From Streptomyces changanensis (GTDB lineage Bacteria > Actinomycetota > Actinomycetes > Streptomycetales > Streptomycetaceae), in contig NZ_CP102332.1 in assembly GCF_024600715.1 (NCBI RefSeq), positions 4,092,001-4,156,000 on the forward strand: DNA of 64,000 nucleotides, given 5' to 3'. The notes beneath the pieces were generated by a model. The model saw only the letters and a program-made list of their open reading frames with translations, made no database searches and was not told the origin of the DNA. Made by a program: the position numbers and the translations under genes. Of this stretch, positions 50,469 to 61,856 are shown piece after piece (position 1 is the first letter of the stretch; every line of letters begins with the position of its first letter).

Positions 50469-50782
50469 GGCCTGCGGCAGGCCGGTCGGCAGGGGCTGTC
50501 GACGGCCGGTCCGCAGGGACTCCAGGCCGGTCGGCACGGCCTGTCGGAGGCCTGCCGCACGGCCTGTCGTAGGTCTGCCGCAGGGCCTGCCGGGGGTCTG
50601 CCGCAGGGCCTGCCGGGCGCCGGTCGGCACGGCCTGTCAGGGGTCTGCCGCAGGGCCCGTCGCGGGCCTGCCGTGGGTGACCCCCGCCACTTTCGCGCAT
50701 GCTTCCACCCGCCCGGGGCAGGTGCCCGGCTCGCCGGTCAGGAGGGTTCTGACCGCACGAGGTACGGAAGGCAGTACGCGCA
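50469..50782. repeat. Degenerate 20-25 bp repeats before the betaine operon
   Basis: From about 50463 to 50670 variants of GGTCTGCCGCAGGGCCTGCC recur at least seven times with changes. GGCCTGCGGCAGGCC near the start is a palindrome. It contains no gene. 50690-50780 is unique sequence and probably carries the promoter of the betaine operon. Confidence 0.6.
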
Positions 50783-52291
50783 GTGTCGGAACACCACACA
50801 CAGAGCATCCACGTGGCCGGGGAGTGGCGCACCGCCGCTTCCGGCGCCACCCGCGACATCCTCGACCCCGCCGACGCCACGACCCTCGCGGTCGTGGCGG
50901 AGGGCGGAGCCGAGGACGCCGACGCCGCGATCGCCGCCGCACGCGAGGCATTCGACCACGGCCAGGGGGAGTGGCCCACCACACCGGTCGCCGAACGGGC
51001 GGCGCTGCTGCGACGGGTCGCCGACCTGCTCCAGCGCGACCGCGAGTCGCTCGGGCTCCTGGAGAGCCGCGACGCCGGCAAGACCGTCGAGGAGGGCCGC
51101 GTCGACGTCGACTGCGTCAGCGACGCCTTCCGCTACTTCGCCGACCTCGTCGTCCACGAGAGCGGCGGACGCGTCGTCGACGCGGGGGACCCCGACGTCC
51201 ACAGCGTCGTCGTGCACGAGCCGGTCGGCGTGTGCGCGCTGATCACCCCCTGGAACTACCCGCTCCTCCAGGCCAGCTGGAAGATCGCCCCGGCCCTCGC
51301 CGCGGGCAACACCTTCGTCGTCAAGCCGAGCGAGATCACGCCGCTGACGACGATCGCCCTGATGCGGCTCCTCACCGAGGCCGGGCTGCCGGCCGGCGTC
51401 GCCAACCTCGTCACCGGCCCCGGTGCCACCGTCGGCGCCCGCATGGCCGAACACCCCGACGTCGACCTGGTCTCCTTCACCGGCGGCCTCGTCAGCGGCA
51501 CCAAGGTGATGCGCGCCGCCGCCGACGGTGTGAAGAAGGTCGCCCTCGAACTCGGCGGGAAGAACCCCAACGTCGTCTTCGCCGACGCCTGCACCACCCC
51601 CGAAGCCTTCGACACCGCCGTCGACCAGGCCCTCAACGCGGCCTTCATCCACAGCGGCCAGGTCTGCTCGGCCGGCTCCCGGCTGATCGTCGAGGAGTCC
51701 CTGCGCGAGCGGTTCGTCGCCGAACTGGCCCGCCGCGCCGACCTGATCCGCCTCGGCCGCGGCACCGAGCCCGGCGTCGAGTGCGGCCCCCTCGTCTCCG
51801 CGCAGCAGCTCGCCCGCACCGAGGAGTACGTCGCCTCCGCCCTCGCGGAGGGCGCCGTCCTGCGCGCCGGCGGGCAGCGCCCCACCGGACCCGGCCTCGA
51901 CGACGGCTGGTTCTACCGGCCCACCGTCCTCGACCACTGCGACCGCACCATGCGGGTCGTCCGCGAGGAGGTCTTCGGGCCCGTCCTCACCGTCGAGACC
52001 TTCCGCACCGAGGACGAGGCGGTCGCCCTCGCCAACGACACCGAGTACGGACTCGCCGGCGGCGTCTGGTCCGCGGACGCCGGCCGCGCCCGCCGCGTCG
52101 CCCGCCGGATGCGCCACGGCACCGTCTGGATCAACGACTTCCACCCCTACCTCCCCCAGGCGGAGTGGGGTGGCTTCGGCAAGAGCGGCATCGGCCGCGA
52201 ACTCGGCCCAGCCGGCCTCGCCGAGTACCGCGAGAGCAAGCACGTCTACCAGAACCTCGCCCCGCGCCCGGTGCGCTGGTTCAAGGGCTGA
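50783..52291 (+). CDS. betB: Betaine aldehyde dehydrogenase
   Basis: This 502-residue NAD(P)-dependent enzyme should oxidise betaine aldehyde to glycine betaine. Catalytic Cys295 (SGQVCSAGS) and the general base Glu256 (LELGGKNP) are present, and cofactor-binding segments TPWNYPLLQ and KPSEITP are clear. GTG 50783 is the start. It is the first of five genes in one direction: dehydrogenase, choline dehydrogenase, ATPase, permease and binding protein. They are joined by 4-nt overlaps or short gaps, so choline import and conversion to the osmoprotectant are made together. Confidence 0.9.
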   Translation: MSEHHTQSIHVAGEWRTAASGATRDILDPADATTLAVVAEGGAEDADAAIAAAREAFDHGQGEWPTTPVAERAALLRRVADLLQRDRESLGLLESRDAGKTVEEGRVDVDCVSDAFRYFADLVVHESGGRVVDAGDPDVHSVVVHEPVGVCALITPWNYPLLQASWKIAPALAAGNTFVVKPSEITPLTTIALMRLLTEAGLPAGVANLVTGPGATVGARMAEHPDVDLVSFTGGLVSGTKVMRAAADGVKKVALELGGKNPNVVFADACTTPEAFDTAVDQALNAAFIHSGQVCSAGSRLIVEESLRERFVAELARRADLIRLGRGTEPGVECGPLVSAQQLARTEEYVASALAEGAVLRAGGQRPTGPGLDDGWFYRPTVLDHCDRTMRVVREEVFGPVLTVETFRTEDEAVALANDTEYGLAGGVWSADAGRARRVARRMRHGTVWINDFHPYLPQAEWGGFGKSGIGRELGPAGLAEYRESKHVYQNLAPRPVRWFKG

Positions 52292-52333
52292 GCGGCGAGC
52301 GAACAGGGACGCAGGACAGGACGTAGGACACAC

Positions 52334-53886
52334 ATGACCACGGACACCGCCCATACCGAGCAGACCCCCGAGACGGAGTACGACTACGTGATCGTCGGAG
52401 GCGGCACCGCCGGCTCCGTCATCGCGCGCCGCCTCACCGCCGACCCCGACGTCACCGTCGCCGTCATCGAGGGCGGCCCCGACGACCGCGACCGGCCCGA
52501 CGTCCTCACGCTGCGCCGCTGGCTCGGCCTCCTCGGCGGGGACCTCGACTACGACTACCCGACCGTCGAACAGCCCCGCGGCAACAGCCACATCCGGCAC
52601 AGCCGCGCCCGCGTCCTCGGCGGCTGCTCCTCCCACAACACGCTGATCTCCTTCAAACCCCTCCCCTCCGACTGGGAGGAGTGGTCCGAGGCCGGCGCCA
52701 CCGGCTGGCACGCCGCCGCCATGGACCCCTACTACGACCGGCTCCTCAACAACATCGTCACCGTCGACGAGAAGGACCGGAACGCCATCGCCCGCGACTT
52801 CGTCGACGCGGCGCGCACCGCGCTCGGCGTCCCGCACGTCGACGGGTTCAACCGGAAGCCGTTCCACGAGGGCGCCGGCTTCTTCGACCTCGCCTACCAC
52901 CCCGAGGACAACAAGCGCTCCTCCGCGTCCGTCGCGTACCTGCACCCCGTCATGGACGAGCGCCCCAACCTCCGGATCTGGCTGGAGACCTGGGCGTACC
53001 GGCTCGAACTCGACGGTGACCGCGCCCGCGGCGTCCACGTCCGCCGCGCCGACGGCACCGAGACGCTCGTCACCGCCCGCCGCGAGGTCGTCCTGTGCGC
53101 CGGCGCCGTCGACACGCCCCGGCTGCTGCTGCACTCCGGGATCGGCCCCCGGCGGGACCTGGAGGCGCTCGGCATCCCCGTCGCCCACGACCTGCCGGGC
53201 GTCGGCGAGAACCTGCTCGACCACCCCGAGTCGGTCATCGTCTGGGAGACCCACGGCCCGATCCCCGAGAACTCCGCGATGGACAGCGACGCCGGACTCT
53301 TCGTCCGCCGCGACCCCGCCGAACCCGGGCCGGACCTGATGTTCCACTTCTACCAGATCCCCTTCACCGACAACCCCGAGCGCCTCGGCTACGAGAAGCC
53401 CGCGCACGGCGTGTCGATGACGCCCAACATCCCCAAGCCGCGCAGCCGCGGCCGCCTCTACCTGACCAGCGCGGACCCCGAGGTGAAGCCCGCCCTCGAC
53501 TTCCGCTACTTCACCGACGAGGGCGACTACGACGCCCGCACCCTCGTCGACGGCATCCGCCTCGCCCGCGAGGTCGCCGCCACCGAACCGCTCGCCTCCT
53601 GGCTCAAGCGCGAGGTCTGCCCGGGCCCGGACGTGACGGGTGACGAGGAGCTCGGCGAGTACGCCCGCAAGGCCGCCCACACCGTCTACCACCCCGCCGG
53701 CACCTGCAAGATGGGCGCCGCCGACGACCCCACGGCGGTCGTCGACCCCGACCTGAGAGTCAGGGGACTGCGGGGCCTGCGCGTCGCCGACGCGTCGGTC
53801 TTCCCGACCATGACGGCCGTCAACCCGATGGTGGCGGTGCTGATGGTCGGCGAGAAGGCCGCCGACCTGCTGGGTGGTGACGCCCG

Positions 53887-53890
<4 letters not shown>
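52334..53890 (+). CDS. betA: GMC oxidoreductase, probable choline dehydrogenase
   Basis: This 518-residue flavoprotein has the FAD-binding motif [11 protein letters not shown] (Gly22-24 region) at the N-terminus. [10 protein letters not shown] is the GMC signature 1. A late His453 ([10 protein letters not shown]) and Asn497 (AVNPMVAV) form the catalytic pair. Placement with betaine aldehyde dehydrogenase and a betaine-type importer supports oxidation of choline to betaine aldehyde. It could also use oxygen (choline oxidase). Its stop overlaps the transporter ATPase start. Confidence 0.87.
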
Positions 53891-55130
<1,240 letters not shown>

Positions 55131-55134
<4 letters not shown>

Positions 55135-57494
55135 CCCCGACGAAGGCCCCGAACCACAACCCCCCGAACAAGCCCCCGCTCCCGCACGGCACGTCCCCCG
55201 CGGACAGGCCCGACGGAACCGCGCCCCCGGCGTCCCCCGGCGCGGTGACCCGCGCCCCGGACGCGGTGACCGGCCACGGCCGGGACGCCAAGGCGTCCGG
55301 GGCGGTGAGGGCCGACTCTTGCGTGCCGGGTGTGAGCCCGAGCGGTACCGGCGGGCCCGCGACCGCGGCGACCGGCTCCTCGGACGCGGTGGCCGGCCAC
55401 GGTCGGGACGCCGGTGCGTCCGGGGCGGAGGCCGCTGCGCCGGGCGCGGCCGGGGGCTTCTCGGACGCGACCCCCGCCGACGGTCGGGACGGCAAGGCGG
55501 CCGGCGGCTGCGGCACGAGCGCGCCTCCCTCGGACGCGACCCCCGCCGAGGGTCGGGACGCCGGTGCGTCCGGGGCCGTGCGGCGGTGGGGGGTTCTCGG
55601 GGGCCTCGTCGTCGTCCTCGGCGTGCTCGGTGCGTGGCTGCTCGGCGGTGGCGCCTGGCCCGCCGGGTTGACCGTCGACCTGTCGACACCGCTCGACGCC
55701 GCCAACACCTGGGTGCTCGACAACCGCGACACCCACCCCGTCTTCCTGTACTTCCTGCTGCACCTCTCCAACACCGCCACCGACGCCGTCGACGCGGTGT
55801 ACCAGCTCCTCGCCGCGATGGGCTGGCCCGGCGTCCTGGCCGCCGCGGTGCTGTTCGCCTGGCGCGCCGCCGGCTTCGACCGCCGGGGCGCCCGCGTCGC
55901 CGCCACGGCCCTCGGCGCGTTCGCCGTGTGCGGGTTGCTCGGCATGTGGGACGCCACGCTGCTCACGATCGCGCTGATGGTCGTCGCCGTGGCCCTGGCC
56001 GCGCTGCTCGGCGTGGTGATCGGGCTCGCCGCCGGGCTGTCCGACCGTGTCGACCGCCTGCTGCGCCCGGTGCTCGACACCATGCAGGTGCTGCCGGCCT
56101 TCGCGTACCTCCTGCCGTTCGTGCTGGTCTTCGGCACCGGCACGCCCGCCGCGCTGTTCTGCACGGTCATCTACGCCGCCCCGCCGATGGCCCGCCTCAC
56201 CGCGCTGGGCCTGCGCTCCGCCGACCCCGGCGTGCTGGAGGCGTCCGTGTCCCTGGGCGCGGGCCGCCGCCAGCGCCTGTGGACCGCGCGCCTGCCGCTG
56301 GCCCGCCGCCAGATGCTGCTCGGGCTCAACCAGACGATCATGATGGCGCTGTCCATGGTGGTCATCGCCGCCCTCGTCGGCGCCGGCGGCCTCGGCGAGG
56401 AGGTGTACTCGGCGCTGTCCACCGTCGACGTGGGCAAGGCGCTCGCCGCGGGCGTCCCGATCGTGCTGATCGCGATCTGGCTGGACCGTACGACCGCGGC
56501 GGCGGGCGACCGACTGGGCGCCGCGGACTCGGCTCCCGACGGGCGCGCCGGTCCGCTGCACGGCCGTTCCGCGTGGGCGCTGGCCGCTGCCGGCACCCTC
56601 ACCGCGACCCTCGTCGGGCTCGCGCTCGGCACGCGCTGGCCGCGCGGCTGGACGTACGACATCTCCGCGCCCGTCAACCGGGCACAGGACTGGGTCGTCG
56701 ACCACTTCTCCTCCGGCGTGCCCGTCGTCGGCGGCACGGAGGTCTGGTCGGAGACGTTCACCGTGTGGCTCCTCAACCCGCTGCGCGACGCCCTGCAGGG
56801 GCTGCCCTGGTGGGCACTGCTGCTGGTGGTCGCCGTGCTGGCCCGGCTGGTCGGCACCTGGCGCACCGCGCTGACGGCGACGGTCGCGCTCGCCGCGACC
56901 GGTGTGCTCGGCGTGTGGACGCAGTCGCTGGACACGCTCTCGCAGGTCGTCGCCGCCCTCGCCGTCACCCTGGTCCTCGGCGTCCTGGTGGGCGTGGCGT
57001 GCGCCCGGCTCGGGTGGGTGGAGCGCTGGCTGCGGCCGGTGCTGGACACGCTGCAGACCCTGCCGCAGTTCGTGTACCTCATCCCCGTGGTGGCCCTGTT
57101 CGGCGTCAGCCGTGCCGCGGCGATCATCGCGGCGGTCGTGTACGCGCTGCCCGCCGTCATCCGCATCACCACGCAGGGCATCCGCGAGGTGGACCCGGCG
57201 GCCATGGAGGCGGCCCGTTCGATGGGCGCGTCGCCGCGACAGCAGCTCTTCCAGGTGCAGTTGCCCCTCGCCCGCCCGGCGCTCCAGCTCGCCGTCAACC
57301 AGGGCGTCGTCCTGGTCCTCGCCGTGGTCGTCGTGGGCGGCCTCGTCGGCGGTGGCGCGCTCGGCTACGACGTCGTGAAGGGGCTGTCCCGGGGCGAGAT
57401 GGGCGTCGGCGTGACGGCCGGCCTCGCGATCGTCTGCCTGGGCCTGGTCCTGGACCGGCTCACGCAACCGACGGCGCGCACGCCGAAGCACTGA
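55131..57494 (+). CDS. proW: Betaine/choline ABC transporter permease, two permease domains fused
   Basis: This 787-residue protein contains two permease units (about 160-470 and 490-787), each with the EAA-type loop ([34 protein letters not shown]) that docks on the ATPase. A single ProW normally has one unit, so this chain can form the whole channel. The N-terminal about 150 residues are repetitive, with GHGRDA(K/G)ASGA-type units four times, and lie before the first helix. It overlaps proV by 4 nt. Confidence 0.9.
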
Positions 57495-57521
57495 CCGCAC
57501 GCGCCCCACAGGAGCACCCCC

Positions 57522-58610
57522 ATGCGCACCACAGACAGCAGCACCACCCGCACGACGAGTACCGCCGGTACGGGCTGCAGCGCCGGTACCGCCGGTGGCG
57601 CCGCCCGTACCGCCGGTGGCACCCGCCCCGCCCGCCCCGCTCGCCCCGCCCGCGCGGCCCGTACCGCCCGCGCGGCCACGGCCGTCGCCGCCGCCCTCGG
57701 CGTGCTGGCGCTCGGGGGCTGCGGGGCGGCCGAGACCGGCAGGTCCCAGTACGCGGGCGACGACGCGAAGACCGTCCGGCTCTCCGTCCCGTCGTGGGTC
57801 GGCGCCCAGGCCAACGCGGCCGTCGCCGAGTACCTGCTGGAGAAGGAGCTCGGCTACACGGTCAAGACCCAGCAGATGGGCGAGGTCCTCGCCTGGGACG
57901 CCCTCTCCCGGGGCGACGTCCACGCGGTCCTGGAGGACTGGGGCCACCCCGAGCAGGAGAAGCGGTACGTCGGGGAGAAGAAGACCGTCGTCAGTGGCGG
58001 CGACCTCGGTGTGACCGGCCACATCGGCTGGTTCGTGCCGAAGTACTTCGCCGACGCGCACCCCGACGTCACGGAGTGGAAGAACCTCGACAAGTACGCG
58101 GACCGGCTCGCGACCCCCGAGTCCGGCGGCAAGGGCGAACTCCTGGAGGGTTCGCCCGACTACGTCACGCACGACGAGGCACTCATCCGGAACCTCGACC
58201 TCGACCTGAAGACGAACTACGCCGGCTCCGAGGCCGCGCAGATCACCGCGATCAGGAAGAAGGCCGAGGACCGCAAGCCGTTCCTCACCTACTGGTGGAC
58301 GCCGCAGTGGCTGAACTCGCAGGTCGAGATGGTGGAGGTGAAGCTGCCCCCGTACGAGGAGGGGTGCGACGCCGACCCGGAGAAGATCGCGTGCGCCTAC
58401 CCGGACACGCCCCTGCAGAAGTTCCTCAACGCCGACTTCGCGGAGAAGGGCGGGGAGGCGGCCACCTTCCTGAAGAACTTCCGGTGGACGACCGAGCAGC
58501 AGAACGACGTCGCCCGGATGATCGCCCACGAGAAGCTCTCCCCGCAGGAGGCGGCGGAGAAGTGGGTCAAGGGGAACGAGGCCACCTGGAAGACCTGGCT
58601 CCCGCGCTGA
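57522..58610 (+). CDS. proX: Betaine/choline-binding lipoprotein of the ABC transporter
   Basis: This 362-residue protein is a substrate-binding protein (OpuAC/ProX-type) with a lipoprotein Cys67 in LALGGC. YAGDDAKTVRLSVPSWVGAQANA and several conserved Trp (EDWGHPEQ, YWWTPQWLNS) should build the cage for a quaternary ammonium group. The 66-residue signal region is unusually long, with a Thr/Ser/Gly/Arg/Pro stretch before the hydrophobic core. It follows the permease by 27 nt. An inner start could exist, but the frame is continuous. Confidence 0.9.
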   Translation: MRTTDSSTTRTTSTAGTGCSAGTAGGAARTAGGTRPARPARPARAARTARAATAVAAALGVLALGGCGAAETGRSQYAGDDAKTVRLSVPSWVGAQANAAVAEYLLEKELGYTVKTQQMGEVLAWDALSRGDVHAVLEDWGHPEQEKRYVGEKKTVVSGGDLGVTGHIGWFVPKYFADAHPDVTEWKNLDKYADRLATPESGGKGELLEGSPDYVTHDEALIRNLDLDLKTNYAGSEAAQITAIRKKAEDRKPFLTYWWTPQWLNSQVEMVEVKLPPYEEGCDADPEKIACAYPDTPLQKFLNADFAEKGGEAATFLKNFRWTTEQQNDVARMIAHEKLSPQEAAEKWVKGNEATWKTWLPR

Positions 58611-58875
58611 CCCGGCTCCCGCGCTGACGGGGTGCCGGCGCCGGCCCGGCAGCCGCGCCTGAGGGGGCACGCGGGTGCCCGCGCCGATCCGGCGCCCGCG
58701 CCCGACGGGGTGCCCGCGCCGATCCGGCGCCCGCGCCCCCGCCGCGGGCCGCGCCCCCGCCGCGGGCCGCGCCCCCGCCGCGGGCCGCGCGCCCGCCGAG
58801 GGGCAGCGTGCCCGCCGGGCCGCGCCGCGCGGCACCCACCGCGCCGCGCCCGTCCGGCCGGGTGACGGCACACCG
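58611..58875. repeat. Tandem repeats after the betaine operon
   Basis: A 28-29 bp segment around GTGCCCGCGCCGATCCGGCG recurs 35 bases apart at about 58676-58740. Then GCGCCCCCGCCGCGGGCC (18 bp) repeats three times from 58733, with a partial fourth copy to about 58795. There is no gene. The repeats can fold into G/C stems and may act as a terminator for the two convergent units. Confidence 0.7.
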
Positions 58876-59715
58876 TCACCCGGCCGGACGCACCTCGTCC
58901 GCCACCGCCCGCAGGGCCGCCATCGTGCGGCCGTGCATCCCCGCGCCGAACGTGACGCGGCCCGCGCCCAGCCGCCCCAGCTCCGCGACCCCGGGCCCGC
59001 CGGGCAGGGCGAGCGCGTTGACCGGCACCGGGACTTCCGCGGCGAGCAGCGGCAGGTGCTCCGGCGGGGCGAGGATCGGGTACACGCCGTCCGCGCCCGC
59101 CTCGACGTACAGCAGGCAGCGGCGGACGGTCTCCTCCGGGTCCGTCACCCCGTGGCGGTACGTGTCCACCCGGGCGTTCAGGAACAGCTCGCCGCCCGCC
59201 TCCTCGCGGAACTCCGCGAGCCACGCGGCGTGCGCCCCGGCGTCCCGCAGCCCACCACCGGACGGCGCTCCGGCCCCGCCGGGCCCACTCGCCGCACTCG
59301 TCGTACCCGCCGCACCGGCTCCGCCGGCCCGGCCGCTCCCGAAGTCCCCACTGTCCTCCAGGTTCACCCCCGCCAGCCCGGCGTCGCGGACCCGGGCGGC
59401 CAGCTCGCGCGGCGGCAGCCCGTACCCCGCCTCCAGGTCCGCCGAGACCGGCACGTCCACGGCGCGGACGATGCGGGCCACCGCCGCGAACATCTCGTCG
59501 GCAGGCGTCCGCCCGTCCTCGTACCCGAGCGACGCCGCCACCCCCGCGGACGGCGTCGCCAGGGCCGGGAACCCGGCCCCGGCGAGGACCCGGGCGCTCC
59601 CCGCGTCCCACGGGCCCGGCAGGACCAGCGGGCCCCGCCGGGGCCGGCCGCGGTGCAGGGAGCGGAAGTCCGCCGCGAGCCGGGCCGTCCGCTCGCGGGC
59701 CGCCCCCTCCGTCAC
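58876..59715 (-). CDS. Isocitrate lyase / PEP mutase superfamily protein
   Basis: This 279-residue barrel enzyme of the PEP mutase/isocitrate lyase superfamily contains LPGPWDAGSARVLAGAG, GVNLEDS (metal-binding acidic pair) and LNARVDTYRHG. Family members act on 2-hydroxy or phosphonopyruvate-type acids, such as 2-methylisocitrate lyase and oxaloacetate hydrolase-type reactions. The exact reaction is unknown. A Gly/Ala/Ser insert (about 128-157) interrupts the middle. GTG 59715 overlaps the stop of the AhpD-like gene by 4 nt, so the two form an operon. Confidence 0.83.
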   Translation of the reverse strand: MTEGAARERTARLAADFRSLHRGRPRRGPLVLPGPWDAGSARVLAGAGFPALATPSAGVAASLGYEDGRTPADEMFAAVARIVRAVDVPVSADLEAGYGLPPRELAARVRDAGLAGVNLEDSGDFGSGRAGGAGAAGTTSAASGPGGAGAPSGGGLRDAGAHAAWLAEFREEAGGELFLNARVDTYRHGVTDPEETVRRCLLYVEAGADGVYPILAPPEHLPLLAAEVPVPVNALALPGGPGVAELGRLGAGRVTFGAGMHGRTMAALRAVADEVRPAG

Positions 59716-60287
59716 TTGTACCGGCCCGGCGTGTAGTGCCCCGGCACCGAGCGGCACGTCACGGCGATCCGGTTCCAGGAGTTGATCACGACGATGGAGG
59801 CGATCAGGTGGGAGAGCTCGACCTCGTCGAAGTGCTCGGCCGCCCGCGCGTAGACCTCGTCCGGCACGAAGCCGTCCGTGAGGACGGTGACCGCCTCCGT
59901 CAGTTCGAGGGCGGCGAGCTCCTTCTCCGTGTAGAAGTGGCGCGACTCCTGCCAGGCGCTCAGCTGCACGATCCGCTCGACGGACTCGCCCGCCGCGAGG
60001 GCGTCCTTGGTGTGCATGTCCAGGCAGAAGGCGCAGTGGTTGAGCTGCGAGGCGCGGATCTTGACCAGCTCCACCAGCACCGGGTCCAGGCCCTTGTGGG
60101 CGGCGGCGTCCAGTCTGATCATCGCCCGGTACACCTCCGGGGCGTGGTCGGCGAGCGCCAGCCGGGCGGGGTGCTCGGCGGCGAGGCCGGCCGGTGCGGC
60201 GGCGGTGCCGGTGGTCTCGGTGGCGTCGGCGGGCTGCGCCCGCGTCGTCGCGTCGGTCGTCGCGTCGGTCGTCACATCGGTCGTCAT
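59712..60287 (-). CDS. Carboxymuconolactone decarboxylase/AhpD-like protein
   Basis: This 191-residue protein has the AhpD-like motif with Cys85-x2-Cys88-x3-His92 (NHCAFCLDMH), as in alkylhydroperoxidase-like proteins that reduce peroxides through a cysteine pair. A Thr/Asp/Ala-rich N-terminal tail of about 35 residues precedes the helical core. It shares an operon with the PEP-mutase-like enzyme and a divergent promoter with the MocR regulator, so it is probably a target of that regulator. Confidence 0.88.
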   Translation of the reverse strand: MTTDVTTDATTDATTRAQPADATETTGTAAAPAGLAAEHPARLALADHAPEVYRAMIRLDAAAHKGLDPVLVELVKIRASQLNHCAFCLDMHTKDALAAGESVERIVQLSAWQESRHFYTEKELAALELTEAVTVLTDGFVPDEVYARAAEHFDEVELSHLIASIVVINSWNRIAVTCRSVPGHYTPGRYK

Positions 60288-60321
60288 GTCCTCGAACGTA
60301 CGCCCCTGTTGGCGCAGCGGT

Positions 60322-60330
60322 ATGGTCCAT
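60322..60330. promoter_or_regulatory. Palindrome ATGG-T-CCAT in the MocR/AhpD promoter gap
   Basis: It lies in the 47-base gap between two divergent genes, 4 bases before the MocR start, and a further CCAT follows at once. MocR regulators commonly bind short repeated sites in the gap to a divergent gene, so this is a candidate operator. Confidence 0.35.
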
Positions 60331-60334
60331 TTCC

Positions 60335-61795
60335 ATGACGGATCACCGGGCCACCTCGGACGCCATGGCCGCCTTCGGCACCGACCTCCACCTGGACATC
60401 GGCGGCGGCACCGGTCTGCGCGCCGGGCTGATGGACGCCCTGCGCGAGGCCGTCCGCAGCGGCCGTCTCGCCCCCGGGACCCGGCTGCCCTCCTCCCGGA
60501 CGCTCGCCGCGGACCTCGGCGTGGCCCGCAACACCGTCGCCGACGCCTACGCCGAGCTGGTCGCCGAGGGCTGGCTCACCGCCCGCCAGGGCTCCGGCAC
60601 CCGCGTCGCCCGCCGCGCCGCCCTCCTCCCGGCGCGCAGGGCGCAGGCGGGCGGCACCTCGCCGCTGCCGTGGCAGCGGGCCCGCGCCCGCGCCCGCACC
60701 GGCCGACCGCTGCACACGCTCCACCCCGGCACCCCCGACGTCGGCTCGTTCCCGCGCGCGGAGTGGCTCAAGGCGGCCCGGCGGGCCCTCGCCGACGCCC
60801 CGCACGACGCGTTCGGCTACGGCGACCCGCGCGGCCGCCCCGAGCTGCGGGCCGCCCTCGCCGAGTACCTGGCCCGCGCGCGCGGCGTGCACGCCGACCC
60901 CGACCGCATCGTGGTGTGCTCCGGCTTCGTCCACGGCCTGATGCTCGTGGGCGGCGTGCTGCGCGCCCGCCGCGTGAGGGACGTCGCCGTCGAGTCGTAC
61001 GGCCTCGACGTGCACTGGCGGCGACTGGCCGACGCCGGGCTGCGCACGTCGCCGCTGCCGCTCGACGGGCGCGGCACCCGCACCGAGGCGCTCGCGGAGG
61101 GCGCCACCGGCCGGCCCGGCGCGGTGCTCATCACGCCCGCCCACCAGTTCCCGCTGGGCGGCGCCCTTCCCCCCGACCGCCGCGCCGCCCTCGTCGACTG
61201 GGCGCGCGCCTCCGGCGGGCTCGTCCTGGAGGACGACTACGACGGCGAGTTCCGCTACGACCGGCAGCCCGTGGGCGCCCTCCAGGGCCTCGACCCCGAC
61301 CGGGTCGTGTACCTCGGCACCGCCAGCAAGTCCCTCGCGCCGGGGCTGCGCCTGGGCTGGATGGTGCTGCCCCCGCACCTGGTGGACGAGGTGGTCGCCG
61401 CGAAGGGCGACGTGGAGTGGGCGCCGGGCGCGCTGGACCAGCTGACCCTGGCCAAGTTCCTCGCCTCCGGCGCGTACGACCGCCACGTGCGCTCCATGCG
61501 CCTGCGCTACCGGCGCCGCCGCGACCAGCTCGTCACCGCGCTCGCCGCCCGCGCGCCGGGCGTCCGCGTCAGCGGCATCGCCGCCGGCCTGCACGCCGTG
61601 CTGGACCTCCCGCCCGGTACCGAACGCCCCGTCCTGCACGCCGCCGCCCTCCAGGGCCTGGCCCTCCAGGGCCTGCACGCCTTCCGCCACCCCGCCGCCA
61701 CGACCACCCGCGACGGCCTCGTCGTCGGCTACGCCACCCCCACCGACAGCGCCTGGCCGGGAGCCCTCGAAGCCCTGTGCCGGGTACTGCCGTAG
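60335..61795 (+). CDS. MocR-type (PdxR-like) transcriptional regulator
   Basis: This 486-residue protein has a GntR-type winged helix (about 27-95: LREAVRSGRLAPGTRLPSSR, then LGVARNTVADAYAELVAEGWL) fused to a fold-type I aminotransferase-like domain. PLP-binding Lys332 (GTASKSLAPGLRLGWM) and the DDYDGEFRYDR segment are intact. It may control vitamin B6 or amino-acid genes. Its divergent partner is the AhpD/PEP-mutase operon. ATG 60335 is probably nearly leaderless, with TATGGT 8 nt upstream. Confidence 0.92.
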   Translation: MTDHRATSDAMAAFGTDLHLDIGGGTGLRAGLMDALREAVRSGRLAPGTRLPSSRTLAADLGVARNTVADAYAELVAEGWLTARQGSGTRVARRAALLPARRAQAGGTSPLPWQRARARARTGRPLHTLHPGTPDVGSFPRAEWLKAARRALADAPHDAFGYGDPRGRPELRAALAEYLARARGVHADPDRIVVCSGFVHGLMLVGGVLRARRVRDVAVESYGLDVHWRRLADAGLRTSPLPLDGRGTRTEALAEGATGRPGAVLITPAHQFPLGGALPPDRRAALVDWARASGGLVLEDDYDGEFRYDRQPVGALQGLDPDRVVYLGTASKSLAPGLRLGWMVLPPHLVDEVVAAKGDVEWAPGALDQLTLAKFLASGAYDRHVRSMRLRYRRRRDQLVTALAARAPGVRVSGIAAGLHAVLDLPPGTERPVLHAAALQGLALQGLHAFRHPAATTTRDGLVVGYATPTDSAWPGALEALCRVLP

Positions 61796-61856
61796 CAGGA
61801 ACGACGCAGGCGTTCTACGCTGTCCGGCGTTCCACGCTTCAACGGGGGAGAACCAC

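Noticed and set aside
50738..53692. A 984-codon open frame antisense to the choline/betaine dehydrogenase genes
   Set aside because: It is the third-position shadow of two well-identified enzymes and shows no domain of its own.
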